Assembly: GCF_029962835.1 (NCBI RefSeq)
Contig: NC_080577.1
Coordinates: 3,472,001 to 3,536,000 of the forward strand
Length of the DNA: 64,000 bases
From: Magnolia sinica
Lineage: Eukaryota; Streptophyta; Magnoliopsida; Magnoliales; Magnoliaceae
Reading direction: 5' to 3'
Position numbers and translations under genes: made by a program
The notes under the pieces: generated by a model
Seen by the model: the letters and a program-made list of their open reading frames with translations, nothing else
Databases searched by the model: none
What the model was told of the DNA's origin: nothing
In this document: positions 1 to 13,200 of the stretch, one piece after another
How positions within the stretch are numbered: the first letter of the stretch is position 1
Layout: every line of letters begins with the position of its first letter

Positions 1-868
1 CTGCAAATTGTCAGAAAGAGGGTCGCCGATCCTATTTCCAGACAGGAGTGACGTCAGGCGACTAATTCATAATGGGCTAATGAGATAAACGGTGTATATC
101 ATAGAAAGGAGACCCAATCAGTACAGCCTCTCACCAAATAAAAGACGACAACTAGTTAGGTTGAGCGTTGCGTTTTTCAACCTGCATTTCAGTCTTTATG
201 AGGACTAGAGAGACGGGCATTCCGCTGCTTTTTAGATCTAGCCAAGATTTAAAAAGACAAAAATACCTAACCTAGCCTTTTATTTAAAAAAATTTAAAAA
301 TTAAAATAATAATAATAAACTCTTTTTTTTCTTTTTTTTTGACAGATTTGCTACTGTATGTTTTCATCAAGCTTGATTTCGTTTGCATCCTAGTTTGTTT
401 CATAAGCTCTCTTAAAGGGTGAAAAGCTCATACTTCGACACTAAATACATGTAGAAGTACAAGTTGGATATACCATTGGAATTATAAGTGTGATGATTTG
501 ATACACAGACACTAAGGAATCGTACACGTGGCATCAACCAACTAAAATCAAATGTCCAAATTTTGAGCCCCACCGTATATTACGTTTCACATTTTTAACA
601 GATTAAAAGATCCTAATATCTTACAAATAAACATTTGAAACGAGACCATCAACTAATTTTCATTTCGACGGTCTATTTGTATGCCACCAATCAGCCATCT
701 ATAAAATAAAACCAGTGTGATTTCCAGTTTACAAGCCATCTAGGTAGGGACCCACTGCTTGGACAGGTTTCACATAAATTTCCTTCACAATGCATGCAAT
801 TACTTGGAGCCAGTGTGTCAACCATCAACCCACGCTAGAGCAATGTCGTTTTCCCCCTGCTACAACTA
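1..868. other. Intergenic, no gene recognised
   Basis: AT-rich non-coding sequence. Around 490-540 it carries a stretch (TTGATACACAGACACTAAGG and following) that resembles the left end of the 386-bp MITE family seen whole at 23974-24359; no matching right end was found, so it is at best a partial copy. Nothing else could be supported. Confidence 0.5.
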
Positions 869-1036
869 GGGCCTGTTTGGATCGTGTGAGAATCCCAACT
901 TATTCAGATTTTTCATCTGGAAATGTTGGCCGAAGCACGCATTAACTTACGAAGGATGCATCTTACCAGTTGGTTTTCTTTCCAGCAGATGAGCGGAATC
1001 CTATTCCAATCCATTGTCCCACATGGAAACAGGCCC
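869..1036. mobile_element. Tourist-like (PIF/Harbinger) MITE
   Basis: A 168-bp element begins GGGCCTGTTTGGATCGTGTG and ends, read on the other strand, GGGCCTGTTTCCATGTGGG. It is flanked on both sides by the trinucleotide CTA (866-868 and 1037-1039). Terminal GGGCCTGTTTGG and a 3-bp target duplication are typical of PIF/Harbinger-derived MITEs, although TWA is the commoner target. No coding capacity. Confidence 0.6.
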
Positions 1037-1734
1037 CTAGAGCAAGCTCTGTGGCTGCCGAACGGTGAGGTGTGGTGAGCACAAGTACATGAACCAGGAG
1101 AAGAAAATATAACTGGTACGTGTGGTATAATACATTTGAGCCAATGTCGCAAACCAGGCAAGATTTTCACGGAATATGAGATGACACCAAAAAAGAACAA
1201 ACAAACAGCAGGTAACGTCTAGTGCCGACATCTAGCAAGCAAATGGAGGGCAAAATAGTTTCCAGGCATTTACACTCCCAAAAATGCAGGAACGCCACTA
1301 AAAGTGGAGACAAGGCAGAGGTCTTTATACATTCCATTCACGTAAAGGAGGTAATCTAAATGCTATATGCTATTTTCAATACCAATATCTAATAACCGTG
1401 GCCAAGGCTGTCAATGGGCCAAGCTGGGCGTGTTGGACTCCCATGGTCGGCCCACCACGAGGAAGGAATGAGATTTAACTTTTTATGCATGTACAAAATG
1501 GTTCAGGCAATATTTTTTGGGGCGCAAAATAATAAATGGGCTGGGTCGAGGCTTGTATTTAGCACCATCTTCTATTTGAGGCCAGCCCATGCCCAGATTG
1601 GGCCCATTCATCACTGCCATGTCCTGGGGGTTTACCTGAATTGTAGGGCCATAGCGAGGTCCAAGTGTGGGGTGATCTCAACCCAGCACAAGCCCGGCCA
1701 AAAGCGGAGTTGTTGTAATGTCAATGCTGGGGTG
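1037..1734. other. Intergenic, no gene recognised
   Basis: Non-coding sequence with no recognisable domain on either strand. Open stretches here (for example 1414-1737) are short, lack domain similarity and run into the repeat that follows. Confidence 0.45.
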
Positions 1735-1977
1735 TAGGGCTGCAACTTGGGTTCCAGCCAACCCCAACCTGACTGACCCATCAGGTTGTCAAGGTCCTCA
1801 GATTGGCTTTAGATTGGAAAATGCCAGCCCAATTTGAATCCAGGTTGAGTTCGAGTTGAGCAAATTTGGGTCGGGTTGGAATTTGGGTCTGGTCGAGTTG
1901 CGGGTTGGGTCCTCTTCAAGATAGGTTGGGCTTAAGTTGACCCTCTACCTGAACCAACCTGCCCAAGTTGCAACCTA
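1735..1977. mobile_element. hAT-like MITE with TAGGGCTGCAAC ends
   Basis: The left end TAGGGCTGCAACTTGGG is matched by the inverted right end TAGGTTGCAACTTGGGC. The inside is rich in GGGTTGGGTC/GACCCAACC-type degenerate repeats, as in the other hAT-like short elements of this window. No clear 8-bp target duplication survives. Confidence 0.5.
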
Positions 1978-2261
1978 GATCCGACCTGTACTACAAAACT
2001 TCGCAATAGCTCCAGGCAAGATCATCAATTGCCGGGCACAAAAGAGTTGGTAGAGTTAAGTGTAGCATCAAGTTTATGCAACTTTGCAAAACTTCGTACA
2101 AAGAAATAATATGTAAGGATTATAGCAATGGAGAGTATAATATCATTACCTAATATATACACGGATAATAACTAGATGACATCCCCAAGTGCAGCATGGG
2201 CACATGTTGAGCGCAGGTCAGAACAAAACCCCATTTGAGTAGGTTTGGATAGGCATTAATA

Positions 2262-2420
2262 ATATAAAAGATACTGAAAGTAACCATAGCCTACAGTTAT
2301 ATAAAAGATACTGAATATAGTACCATAGCCTACAGTTGTATAAAAGATACTGAATAGGTTCGGATTAGCCTGCAGTTAGTAATATAAAAGATACCGGATG
2401 TAGTAAAATAGCGTAGAGTT
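2262..2420. repeat. Tandem repeat, about 40-bp unit, four copies
   Basis: Four degenerate units share the pattern TATAAAAGATACTGAATA followed by CATAGCCTACAGTT. Unit starts are near 2262, 2299, 2338 and 2380. The last unit is the most diverged. No coding potential. Confidence 0.75.
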
Positions 2421-2498
2421 TAAAAATACGTACTACAATTATGTACTACAGCATACGATATTATCCACTATTATTAACAATAGAAGGTGATCTCATGT

Positions 2499-2560
2499 GA
2501 GAGACACATCTCAACCACCGTTTTCAGTTGAGGGACACATCTCAACCACCGTCTTCAGGT
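2499..2560. repeat. Tandem duplication of a 31-bp unit
   Basis: Two adjacent units contain GACACATCTCAACCACCG then TTTTCAG or TCTTCAG. The two copies differ at very few positions, so the duplication is fairly recent. Confidence 0.6.
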
Positions 2561-3061
2561 GGTCCTTGCACCTTGGGACCCATACCTACATTCTCTTGAT
2601 TTCTAAGACAGGAGCCAGGATACAAGGTCCAGGTAATTCTGAGACATTCGCATGGAATCATTTTTCTTGTCAATTAATGTAGTAGCATTGAGCTAGTAAG
2701 TACAGTACATGACACATTACACTAATATTATTGTTGTTGTTGTTGTTGTTGCAACGTAAGAGGCATAAAGATTCCTAATTATTCTACAAATGATTTATTT
2801 AGTTTCAGCTTACAGTTCTTATATAAAATTCAAATTTTAAAAGAAACATTAAAAAAAAAAAATTTTAAAAAAAAAAAAAACATGAAATACCAGCTTGTTT
2901 AGGATTAGAAATTGGTTGTAGCAGAAACCTTTTCATATGAGACTTCCAAACAAGTATGAACAAACCATTTCACAATAGTCTTTCAAATAAATATGACCTG
3001 GGAGTACAGTAGGATGGCATATAAACATCACGCTGGCCCATGAAGGACTCAGCAATGGGCA

Positions 3062-3705
3062 TGTTGTGCGGATGCCTTGGATTTTGGGCAATCTGGGAGA
3101 TGTAGTCCTGTCGGTCAGACCAAATCCAGTTCAGTGCAACCTACAGAGTGCAGGATTTCTCAGTTAGAAGTCAGTAGCAGAGCAAGACTTTGTCGGTCCG
3201 ACCGAAGGTGAGTTCATTCCAAACAAACGTTACCAACTTAGTTAAGCGGTTTTACATAAGTAGGGCTATTTAAGTCCTAATTCAATTAGTGCTTGAAGGG
3301 ACGAGTGTTTTCTCTCATAGGGTAAGAGTTTTATGGGGTGAGATGGTTTTCTACACTTATAAGGGCTTAGGATGGGATTTTTCTCAAGGGCTAGGGGTTT
3401 TCCTAGGGGTGTGCATTACAAGGAGATATCGAATTGCTTCTGTAATAGGATAAATGGGAATGGTGTAACTCGAAAGCTTCTATTATAGTGGAGATCTCTG
3501 TCACTTTGCGCCATGGTTTTTTCCCCGAAAGGATTGTTCACGTAAAATCGTGTGTTTGTGATTGCTTGATAGTTTGATTCTAAATTGATTCTTCTATCTT
3601 CATTGAAAATGCTTCTGCAAAGTGTAGGATTGACAAATGGTATTAGATCCAATTTTCTAATATCTAGAGTTGATCTGGGTTTGTTGTGGGCTTGGAATTT
3701 CAACA
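3062..3705 (+). repeat. 5' LTR of the Copia element
   Basis: The 644-bp LTR begins TGTTGTGCGGATGCC and ends TTTCAACA. It matches 8706-9351 along its whole length. The primer-binding site follows immediately. Confidence 0.9.
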
Positions 3706-5446
3706 AAGTATCAGATAAAGGTTAAGAACGTTTGGGAATTCAGGGAAGATGTTAGGGTCGAAGTTTGATATACATAAATTCGATGGAAAAAATAATTTCA
3801 GTTTGTGGCAGCGAAAGGTTAAGGATATTCTAGTATCATAAGGGTTGAGCAAGGCGTTGTTGGAGACTAAACCTGAGAAAATGTCGGAAAATGACTAGAG
3901 TAAACTCGGGAAAAAGGCTATAAGCATCATCCGTCTGTGTCTATCAAATGAAGTCATGTAAATCAGCCCTAGATATGTGGAAGAAACTAGAAGACCTATA
4001 CATGGCGACGTCCCTTACCAACAAGTTTTTTGTGAAGAAACAAGTTTACGAGCTACAGATGAAGGAAGGATCAAATCTTCTGAAGCATATGAACTCGTTT
4101 ACGAAGATAGTTGGCGAGTTGTTAAGGCTCGAAGAGACAAGCAAGGATTAAGATAAAGCGTTGCTACTTCTAGCATCGCTACACACATCATAGGACCATC
4201 TCATTACTACTTTGTTACATAGGAAGAGTACTTCGAAGACAGAGGAAATCGCTGCAATTCTCGTGTTTAACAAGATGAGGAAGAAATCAAGCAATGAGGA
4301 TTCTCAGGAGGGACTAGTTGCCAAAGAAGGTCAGGGACATGAGAGATCTGTGGAACGATCTCGGTCTGATTGGAAGAAGAAGTCTAGATTAAAATCAAAG
4401 GCTAAGGACGGATGCTTCTACTATGGTGTGAAGGGGCACTTCAAGAGAGACTAAAAGAAACGAAAGAATGACATAGAAAGCAAGAATAAAAAGAACATGA
4501 GCGAATCGGCTAGCGGCTAGCGCAGCACAAGAGAGCCCAGAAGGAGACATCATCTTGGTCTCCTCAGGCACAAGTCATCTTACAGGTACGTGGATACTCG
4601 ATTCAGGATGTTTGTATCATATGTGCCCGAATAAGACTTGGTTCGATACCTACAAGTCCTATGATGGTGGGAGTGTTCTGATGGAGAACAATGTTGCATA
4701 CAAGGCCATCGAAATTGGGACCATCAAGGTAAGGATGTTCAATAGAGTCATACGAACTCTAAGTGATGTCAGACATGTCTCGGATCTGAAGAAGAACTTG
4801 ATATCATTGGGCGTTCTAGATACAAATGGGTGCACATTCACCACATATGGCAATGTAATCAAGGTCACCAAAGGTGCAATAGTGTTAACGAATGGGCATA
4901 AGATGGCGAATTTGTATAAGTTGGTTGAGAGCATGGTTATAATAAGGCTGCTACCACCTCACCCACAGAATCCAACACAGATGACACTAATCTGTAGCAT
5001 ATGCGGCTGGGGCATGATGGAACTCCATAAACGAAAACTATTGAAGAGAGTTAAGGCATGCAAGATGGATTTCTGCGAGCTTTACATCTATGGGAAGTAA
5101 TGTAGGGTAAGGTTCAAGACCGTTACACATACTAGCAGCAGAGTGCTCGATTACATACATTCCGATATATGGGGGCCAGTGACGGTACCGTCTAAGAGAG
5201 GAGTATGATACTTTGTGAGCTTCATGGATGATTAGTCAAAGAAGGTTTAGGTCTACTTCTTAAAGCAGAAGTCTGAGGTGTTTGCCAAGTTCAAGGAATG
5301 GAATGCGAAAGTAGAGAAACAAACCGAGAAATGTGTTAAGTGTCTCAGAATAGATAACGGTACAGAGTACAGAAAGGCGGTATTTATGGAATTATGCAAG
5401 AAACAAAGCATCACAAGGCACTTCTTAACTCAAGGGACACCACAGC

Positions 5447-6013
5447 TAGAGGTGGGCATCGAGTTGAGTTTGACCAAGTTAGGTCCAACTTGACTCGATC
5501 CAGTATTGTCAAAACCCTGATCCGAACTCAATCCGACTCGGGACCGAGTCCAGCGGGCCTGACTCGATCCGAACTAAATCTTGGCTAGGCTGACCCGAAC
5601 CGAGTCCGACTCGATCAGAGATACCGAGTCAGATCGAGTTGGCTATGGTTTGGATCGGGTCAAAAGCTCAATGTTTTCTGTGGTGTGGTTCATTTAAGCT
5701 TTGGATCTGTTTCATTTTTTGGGCTCAAACCCTATAATTATCTAGTAAAATGGATGGACAGAGTGGATAAAATACATAAATTATGGTGGGCCCCAAAGAG
5801 TTTACTCAGTACGCAATCCGCATCTATATTCCACGTTTACTATTTCCTGATGGAAGTGTATCAAACATCACACGCAACCAAACTATCAAACAAGAAATGA
5901 CCCCCTTGCGTGGTACGACTAAGACCTCTCTACTTCTGTAAAAAGAGTAAACTAGGAATGGAGAACCAGTGCCAGTTTTGGCTCCCAAAGAAGAAGCGTT
6001 TCTGCAGGAATGC

Positions 6014-6057
<44 letters not shown>

Positions 6058-6378
6058 TAATCTCCAATCCTCCACACCCACATACTTTGGCGTGGTCCAT
6101 CTGCAGGTTCTATGGAAATCACAAGCCCGAATGCACCTCTCTAATTTTGTATATATAGTACCCGATTACTGGTCCAATTCGGGTTTCGGATCGGATCGAG
6201 TCCAGCTGGATCGAATTTCGGATTGAGTCAGATCGGGTTACTATGTAACCCGAACTCGACTCGGTTGGGATTCGGATTCGCGTGGGTCTACTCAATCCGA
6301 ACCCGACTCTGGCATTCAGTTCGGGTCGAGTTGGACGAGTCGAATCTGTCGGATCGAGTTGGGTCCTGCCCAGCTCTA
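5447..6378. mobile_element. hAT-like non-autonomous element nested in the Copia integrase
   Basis: The 932-bp insertion starts TAGAGGTGGGCATCGAG and ends TGCCCAGCTCTA, giving imperfect inverted ends. It splits the Copia integrase region: recognisable integrase sequence stops just before it and resumes just after. The 8-bp flanks ACCACAGC and CCCACAAT agree at only five positions, so the target duplication is degraded. The inside has repeated CCGAACTCGATCCGACTC-type motifs, a half copy of the Mutator-like MITE core near 5690-5810, and a (CT)n tract at about 6020-6050. It encodes nothing. Confidence 0.7.
6020..6050. repeat. (CT)n microsatellite
   Basis: About 15 CT units in the nested hAT-like element. 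Confidence 0.9.
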
Positions 6379-8705
6379 CCCACAATGGAACGGAGTGGCA
6401 AAGAGGATGAACAAATTCTATTAGAGAGGGTGAGAAGTATGTAGTTGCATGCAGGGCTACCTAAAAACTTGTGGGCAGAAGCAGTTAACATGGCATGCTT
6501 TATTGTGAATCAGTTACCATCTACAGCGTTGGACTTCAAAGTTGCGGAAGAAGTCTAAGCAGGCAAGGACATTGATTGCTCAGGGTTGAGGATATTCGGG
6601 TGTCCAGCATACGTTCACATGCAGAGTAAACAAATGACGAAGTTGGATCCCAAATCTAAAAAGTGCATCTTTATCGAGCATGAGAAAGGTGTTAAGGATT
6701 TTCTCAAAAGGTAGTCATTAACAGAGATGTCATCTTCGATTAGGCATCTATGTAGAAGGCCAACAAGGACGTTCAAGAAAAGTCGGAAACACATGGTGAG
6801 GTACTGAGATTGTCAGTGCGGGTGGAGCTACTTGAGCCCGTTATTGAAGGTGAAATTCAATAAGAGCAAGAAACTAACTGAAATAATCAGCGGGATACAC
6901 AAGAGAATAGAACCAGGAACGGGAAGTAACAAACCATTAGAGGTCCAATTCGATATGAGTTCGAGGACATGTTTTCTTTCGCATTGTTCACAGATGGTGA
7001 AGATCCCTACACCTTTCAAGAGGCTAAGTCTAAAACAGATGACAACAAATGAATGTTGGCCATGGCAAAGGAGATGAAATCTCTAAACACAAATTAGACA
7101 TGGAGTTGATAAAACTTTCAAAACGTCAGAGGGCTATAGGGTGCAAGTGGGTGTTCAAAAATAATGAAGCGCTAATAGAAAAAGATTACGAAAAGTTCGA
7201 GGCATGGCTTGTAGCAAAAGGGTACTCGCAAACAGAGGGAATAGATTATAACGAAGTTTCTCTCCAATTGTGAAACATACGTCAATCAGGGTGCTATTGG
7301 CTGGTAGCGGAATCCAATTTAGAATTGGAACAGCTTGATGTAAAGACGGCATCCTTCATGGTAACTTAGAGGAAGTTATTTACATGAAGTAGCCAGGAGG
7401 ATTCGATGAGCTTGGTGAGGAAGATCACATGTGAAGGCTGAATAAGTCATTGTATTGACTAAAGTCCTCTCTAAGGCAGTGGTACAAGCGGTTCGATTAC
7501 TACATGGTGGAGATTGTTCATATCAGATGTGATTACGATTGCTACATATATTACAAGGTGTGTAAGAACATGTCCTACATTCTACCGATGCTATATGCTG
7601 ATAACATGTTAATTGTTGTGAAGGACAAGAAGGAAATACTCTTACTCAAGTCTCTATTAAGCATGGAGGTTGATATGAAGGATTTAGGCGCTGCGAAGAA
7701 GATCCTTGGTATGAATATTCAAAGAGACTGAGAGTCTAGGAAGCTGTAGCTCTCAAAGGGGATATGTGCAGACGGTGCTAAGGAGGTTCCACATGGAAGG
7801 TGCTTGCTAAGCCAATTAGCACGCCTCTAGCAAGTCATTTGAAGTTGTCAGCCAAGTGATGTTCAAGCACGGAAGATGAGATTTCAGACATGTCACGGGT
7901 TTCATACGCGAGTGCAGTGGGGAGTCTCATATATGTGATGGTTTACACAAGGCCGGATATCTCACAGGCAATTAGCATGATCAACAGATATATAACAAAC
8001 ATGGAAAAGGAGCATTTGAATGTAATTAAGTGAATTCTCAGGTATCTCAAGGGCACAGTCGGCGCTAGAATCATGTTCGAGGGACATGGAGCTTCAAATG
8101 AAGTTGTAGGCTACATGAATGCGGATTATGCAGGATATCTAGACAACAGAAGGTCTGCTACGGGATATGTTTTCACATTTGCAGGCGGACCGATATGTTG
8201 GGGATATATACAACAATCTACAATAGTGTGCCTACAACAGAGGCAGAATATATGGCTATGACAGAGGTGTCAAAAGATACATTATAGTTGAAGGGTCTGA
8301 TTGGAGAACTCGGGTACGCAAGAAGCGATTCAATTGCATTGCAATAGTCAAAGCGCTATCCATCTAGCATTGAATCAAGTGTATCACGCGAGAACCAAGC
8401 ACATCGATATAAGGTTCCACAAGATACGGAAACTCGTTGCTTTGGGAGAGATTCAGTTTCAGAAGATTCACACAGACAAAGATGTCGCGGACATGTTGAC
8501 GAAGTCGGTGACCACAGACAAGTTCAAGCACTGCCTCGGCTTAATCAATCTCACCAGTTTTTGATAAGATTGGGGACAACCTTGCACAGCTGCGGGTGGA
8601 GCTGCGTTTCAGGTGGAGGATGTAGGGAGTGGTCTACGCTCAAGGTGGAGGCTAGCAGGGGAGATCTTCAGGGTGACTTGGTAGAATACAAGTTAAGGTG
8701 GAGAT

Positions 8706-9351
8706 TGTTGTGTAGATGCCTTAGATTCTGGGCATTCTGGGAGACGAAGTGGGGCGGGGGTCGAACCGAACCCAATTCAGCCCACCTACAAAGTTCAAGA
8801 TTTCTCAATCATAAGTCAAGAGCAGAGCAGGACTTTGTCGGTCCGACTGAAGCTGAGTTCGGTCCGACCGAACGTTACCAACTTAGTTACACAATTTTGA
8901 GTAAGTCGGGTTATTTAAGTCCTGATTCAATTAGGGCTTCCGTGGACGAGCGTTTTCTCTCATAGGACAAGGGTTTTATAGGGTGGAGAGGGTTTTCTAC
9001 ACTTATTAAGGGTTTGGGAATGGATTTTTCTCAAGGGCTAGGAGTTGTCCTAAGGGTGTGCATTGCAAAGGGAGATTGGATTGCTTTCGTAATAAGAGAA
9101 AGGGGAGTGGTGTAACTCGAAGGCTTCTATTATAGGGGAGATCTTTGTTGCTTTGTGCCATAGCTTTTTCCCGAAAGGGTTTTCCACATAAAATCATGTG
9201 TTTGTGATTGCTTGATAGGTTGATTCTAAATTGATTGTTCTATCTTCGCTGAATGTGCTTTCACAAAGCATAGGATTGACAAGTGGTATTACATCCAAAT
9301 TTCTGATATTTAGCATTGATCCAGGTTTGTTGTGGGCTCAGAATTACAACA
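8706..9351 (+). repeat. 3' LTR of the Copia element
   Basis: The 646-bp LTR begins TGTTGTGTAGATGCC and ends ATTACAACA, followed by the GGGCA target duplication. It is clearly diverged from the 5' LTR, with small length differences. Confidence 0.9.
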
Positions 9352-9356
9352 GGGCA

Positions 9357-10274
9357 TTTCCATCTGCATTGTTTTCCCATTCTACGGACCACTTGAGTTA
9401 TGGATCTCCCTCATGTTTGGGCTCATGTCCTAAAATGAGATGGCAAGATGGATAGATGGAGTGGATATAAAACAAACAGCGTGGATTCTTGTAGCCCCAG
9501 GTTATAGGCAAGCCACATCCAATTTCTTCCATTTTCACTGTTTTGTTTGAGTTGATATGGGTTGCTTCAATGTCTAAGTAGTGGTAGAACTGAATAACTG
9601 TGCCCAACATACTTGGGATATTAAATTCTCCAAACTAACACATATATACCTATGAACATATACATGCATGCATGCATTACATGTAGGTGTGTGTCTGTGT
9701 ATATCCGTGTGAGTGCGTGTCTGTGTACAGTCATCTGCGTGTTTGAAGGAACACCTCAAGAAGCAGCTTTGGGCCAGCTCTACCAGTGTAATGTGCAGCA
9801 TCTCAGTCATATATAAGATTCCTGTGAGATCAATAAATTACTCTTTTTATAAATCACCTGTGTTTCCATTTGCATCGCTGATAAAATCACTATAGGCCAC
9901 CAAATTTCTGAGTAAAGGAAATGTCACCGACTTGCAACTACAATCAGTCAGAAAACTCTGCTGTTGAGAGCAGTAACGGCAGCATTGTCTCGTACATCCA
10001 TTGGCGTCACAGCAGTGAAATAGGAAAAGGCACGCACGTTTTATAGATTTTGCATAATAACATCATTGGATGAAATACCATAACTTAAAATAGTGAATCT
10101 ACCAAGTCAGATCCTAGTTAGGCTTAAGTCTACTGTTACACATGTATTCTAATTGTCTTCAAGCCCCCATATGTGTATTCTAATTGTCTTCAAGCCCCAT
10201 ATGATCTAAGAAAAAGTGACAGCAAGTACATTTAAAGTATTTATAGGACTTGTAAGAAAAGATCCTGGAAATAC
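9357..10274. other. MITE remnant and 3' flank of the UBR7 gene
   Basis: 9357-9500 is the right half of the Mutator-like MITE into which the Copia element inserted (GGACCACTTGAG, then CCTAAAATGAGATGGCAAGATGG). Next come a (TG/CA)-rich stretch at about 9680-9730 and AT-rich sequence that should include the 3' UTR and polyadenylation region of the minus-strand UBR7 gene. A 30-bp motif with ATGTGTATTCTAATTGTC is duplicated at 10142-10200. No other gene is visible. Confidence 0.5.
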
Positions 10275-13200
10275 TTACTCTGTCCGTTGGCGCTTCTTGG
10301 CAAGGTTTTCAAAAATCTGCTGTACATCTGCAGATGTGACTGGCTTCGATGAGTCAAAGGACTCCTGCATGGACCAAATGCCAATGAAAAAACAATCTGA
10401 TGTGCCTAATGCAATCGGAAAGGATATAATCAAGCAGGCAACCAGAAAACCACAACAGCGAACAGGGAAATCTCATGAATTCATGAAAAGCACTGCACAT
10501 CAACATGATTGCATTTGCTAGAAATATTAGATAGTGATAGGAAATCGGCATTGAACAATCTCTACAGAGAAGACATGCACAAAAAAAAAAAAAAAAAGGA
10601 GGTTCTAAACACATAATTCCACTCTACAAGAGAACAAAGGACCATATTCCCCTCAAATCATATGGCCCAAGAGGACTAAGGCACCCTATTGGTGGGAAGC
10701 AAGGCACGACTCTGAAAAGTGCTGGGATCCAATGTGTACCCTATTTCAGCAGCAAGCGGGGCTATGGATCTTTTGGACTACCATTTGAGAGGACTGCTAA
10801 ACCAGGCTCTTCTATTTCTCAATATAAACCCTACAAGATAAAAGGTAGATCAATTGGCATCCTCTCCCTCCACTCATCCCAACCATACCCCTAGGTTCAT
10901 TGCTTGTAGATTCCACATTTTACATTGTTGGGTTGCAAAAGTTGCATTTTGTCATTGCTATCTTGAAAGATATGCGCAAAAAATACATCATGCTGATATT
11001 TTGAAAAAAAAAAAAAAAAAGACAAAAACAAAAAACAAAAGAGGAGGAATTTTATTGCTGAAATGTTGATCAAATACTGGATTTTGATTCAAGTATAGGT
11101 TAGACTTTGCAAAAAAATTGGTAGGCTTGGCTTGGCTTGCCATCAACTGTCAAGCCTATCAAAACATTGGACCATGCTAATCCTCCGGGTATAATATCTA
11201 ACATCAGACCAATGCAAAACCAGCAGATTCAACATCCTCACACTCACAAGCATCCTAAGCTACTAATATTAGGCCTACCCCTATAAAACCCTAACAAATA
11301 GAACCCGATCTAAAAATTTCAAAAAGATGTAAGTGCATTACAGGTAATCTGAAGTAATATCAAGACTGATTTCAAATCCTTGTGATCTAAAACTCCACAA
11401 ACTCTCAATACTAATTAAATGGAAGACCTAAAAATGACACTTCCCTTTTCTCACTAACTGTGCATTTGGTTGCACCCAATCACGAAATTTCATGATATTT
11501 GACGCAACCAAATGCACTCTAAACCATAAACCTATAACAAAGAAATTTCAGATGAAAGAAAATGAAATTTGTGGCCCTTCCTCATAGTAGCCCCTTAAGG
11601 ATTCAGAATTACAGACAGAATCACATATAAAAACAGGAAATTCAGAACATAGAACCCATACCATGAAGGACCGGAGCTCATTCTTCATGTCAGCAATGCC
11701 ATTCAGAATCTCAATCTTTTGGACATGACCAAGTTTGCTGAGAAAATTTAACTCCACTCCTTCCTGTTGCTCCAACTTCTCCTTCCTCTTCTCCTTTGCC
11801 ACATTTTCATATTCCTCAATTGAGTCCTCCTCATCAATTAGATAACCAATGCCCTTTTGGACATAGAATTCTGTGCAAGCATTACACCTGCAAAGAAGAT
11901 TTCTCCATTTCTTAGAAAGAAACATGGGTTTTTTCTTCTCTGAAACAAATGAGGCTTGACGTGGATCCACTCCAAGTATACAGTTGGGATTTGAAATGCT
12001 ACTGTGGGCTGCATCCTGCTTTAAAGCCACATTCTTCTCCAAATTCTCTCCAACCAGAGGATCCCTCTCACTCAGCACAGTCTCAGAGTCAACAAGGATT
12101 GTTACAGAATCCGCATTTGGATTCTTAGAAGGACAGATGCCATTCTCATCATTCACAGAGGAGGCATATGCTGATGACCCGTTTTCCACTGTATTTTCTT
12201 CTCCGCTACAGATTAATGGGGCATCACTTTGCCGAGCAGGTGCCCAAATGGTTGGAGGATACAACGTCAAGAAAGAACAAATAAGTGCACACTCCTGACA
12301 GATGAAATCCTCATATAAAGGTTCCCCTTCTTCATCTCTCGGTATCTGCAGTAGAAGCAAAGTGATCAGCATATAACAGTAACCATATTCTGTAGTATCT
12401 AAAGAAACAGAAACTTCAGTGTAGAAAATCAGTCCAGAAACATCACGTGGGGGGGGGGGGGGGGGGGGGGTGTTAATTTGCTATGATTTCAGTAAAGGCA
12501 AATGAATAACAGCCTAACTTGCAGCTGCCCGAACTATAACGAGGAATTTGCTAATTTTTTAACGAAATAGCAATGCCATGCCATGCACCAGGCCACCCAT
12601 CAAAGAACATAAACTTCAGTGTACAAATCCGTTCAGTCAGAAACATCACTAGAATTCTGTAATAATAACAAATTATTCTGATAGTTGATTTGTCTTCATG
12701 AAGGAAATTGAACAACAACCAACTTCTAACTGGCTAAATAAGACCAAGGAATTTGATCATTTTTAAATGAAACAGCGACACCAAGTGATGAGTCCAGGCC
12801 ACCCATCAAACATGCATATACAAGGAGGTCCAAAAGTGGACACCACTTATCAGCTGATAGAAGATCCAAGCCCAAGATAGCATCCAACTGGATTGAGTAG
12901 CCCACAAATCCAATCAGATGGTTCTAATGCAAGAACTAATAGGACTCCGGGGCCCACAAGTCCAATTGGATGGTTTCTAAGGTTCCCATACAAACCATAT
13001 GAATAAAAATAGGGGATTTGTACAAATCTTACAGCCCATAGGCCATACATTGTATGTGGAGAGCTATTTTAGTAGGATTTGGTCTCTCTTAGTTGTTTCT
13101 TTATTTAGTTCTCTTACCCTTCCTTTTATTACCACTTAAATGAGCCTGATTTGAGTTAAATTAGGGAATGGATTGCATTGTGTTGAGGCTTACAAATAGC

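Larger units (their letters stand above)
1978..3056. other. Intergenic with short tandem repeats and part of a MITE
   Basis: No gene recognised. It contains the tandem arrays listed at 2262-2420 and 2499-2560, a (GTT)n tract near 2729-2751, a poly-A region near 2850-2880, and from about 3005 the left half of a Mutator-like MITE (GGATGGCATATAAACATCAC...) that is continued on the far side of the Copia element at 9357. Confidence 0.5.
3057..9356 (+). mobile_element. Ty1/Copia LTR retrotransposon (fossil) with target duplication
   Basis: This is a nearly full-length but broken Copia element. The 5' LTR lies at 3062-3705 and the 3' LTR at 8706-9351; both start TGTTGTG and end CAACA. The 5-bp target duplication GGGCA flanks it at 3057-3061 and 9352-9356. 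Directly after the 5' LTR comes an initiator-Met-tRNA-like primer site (AAGTATCAGATAAAGG), and a purine tract precedes the 3' LTR. In between, on the plus strand, are traces of gag with a zinc knuckle (about 3.95-4.45 kb), protease and integrase (about 4.55-5.45 and 6.38-6.6 kb), reverse transcriptase (about 7.05-7.75 kb) and RNase H (about 8.1-8.56 kb), the normal Copia order. The reading frame is interrupted many times and by a nested hAT-like element. The two LTRs differ by roughly 15% by eye, which points to an insertion many millions of years old. Confidence 0.93.

Noticed and set aside
1-240. Possible end of a gene at the left edge
   Set aside because: No coding frame or splice context could be recognised, so no feature was called.
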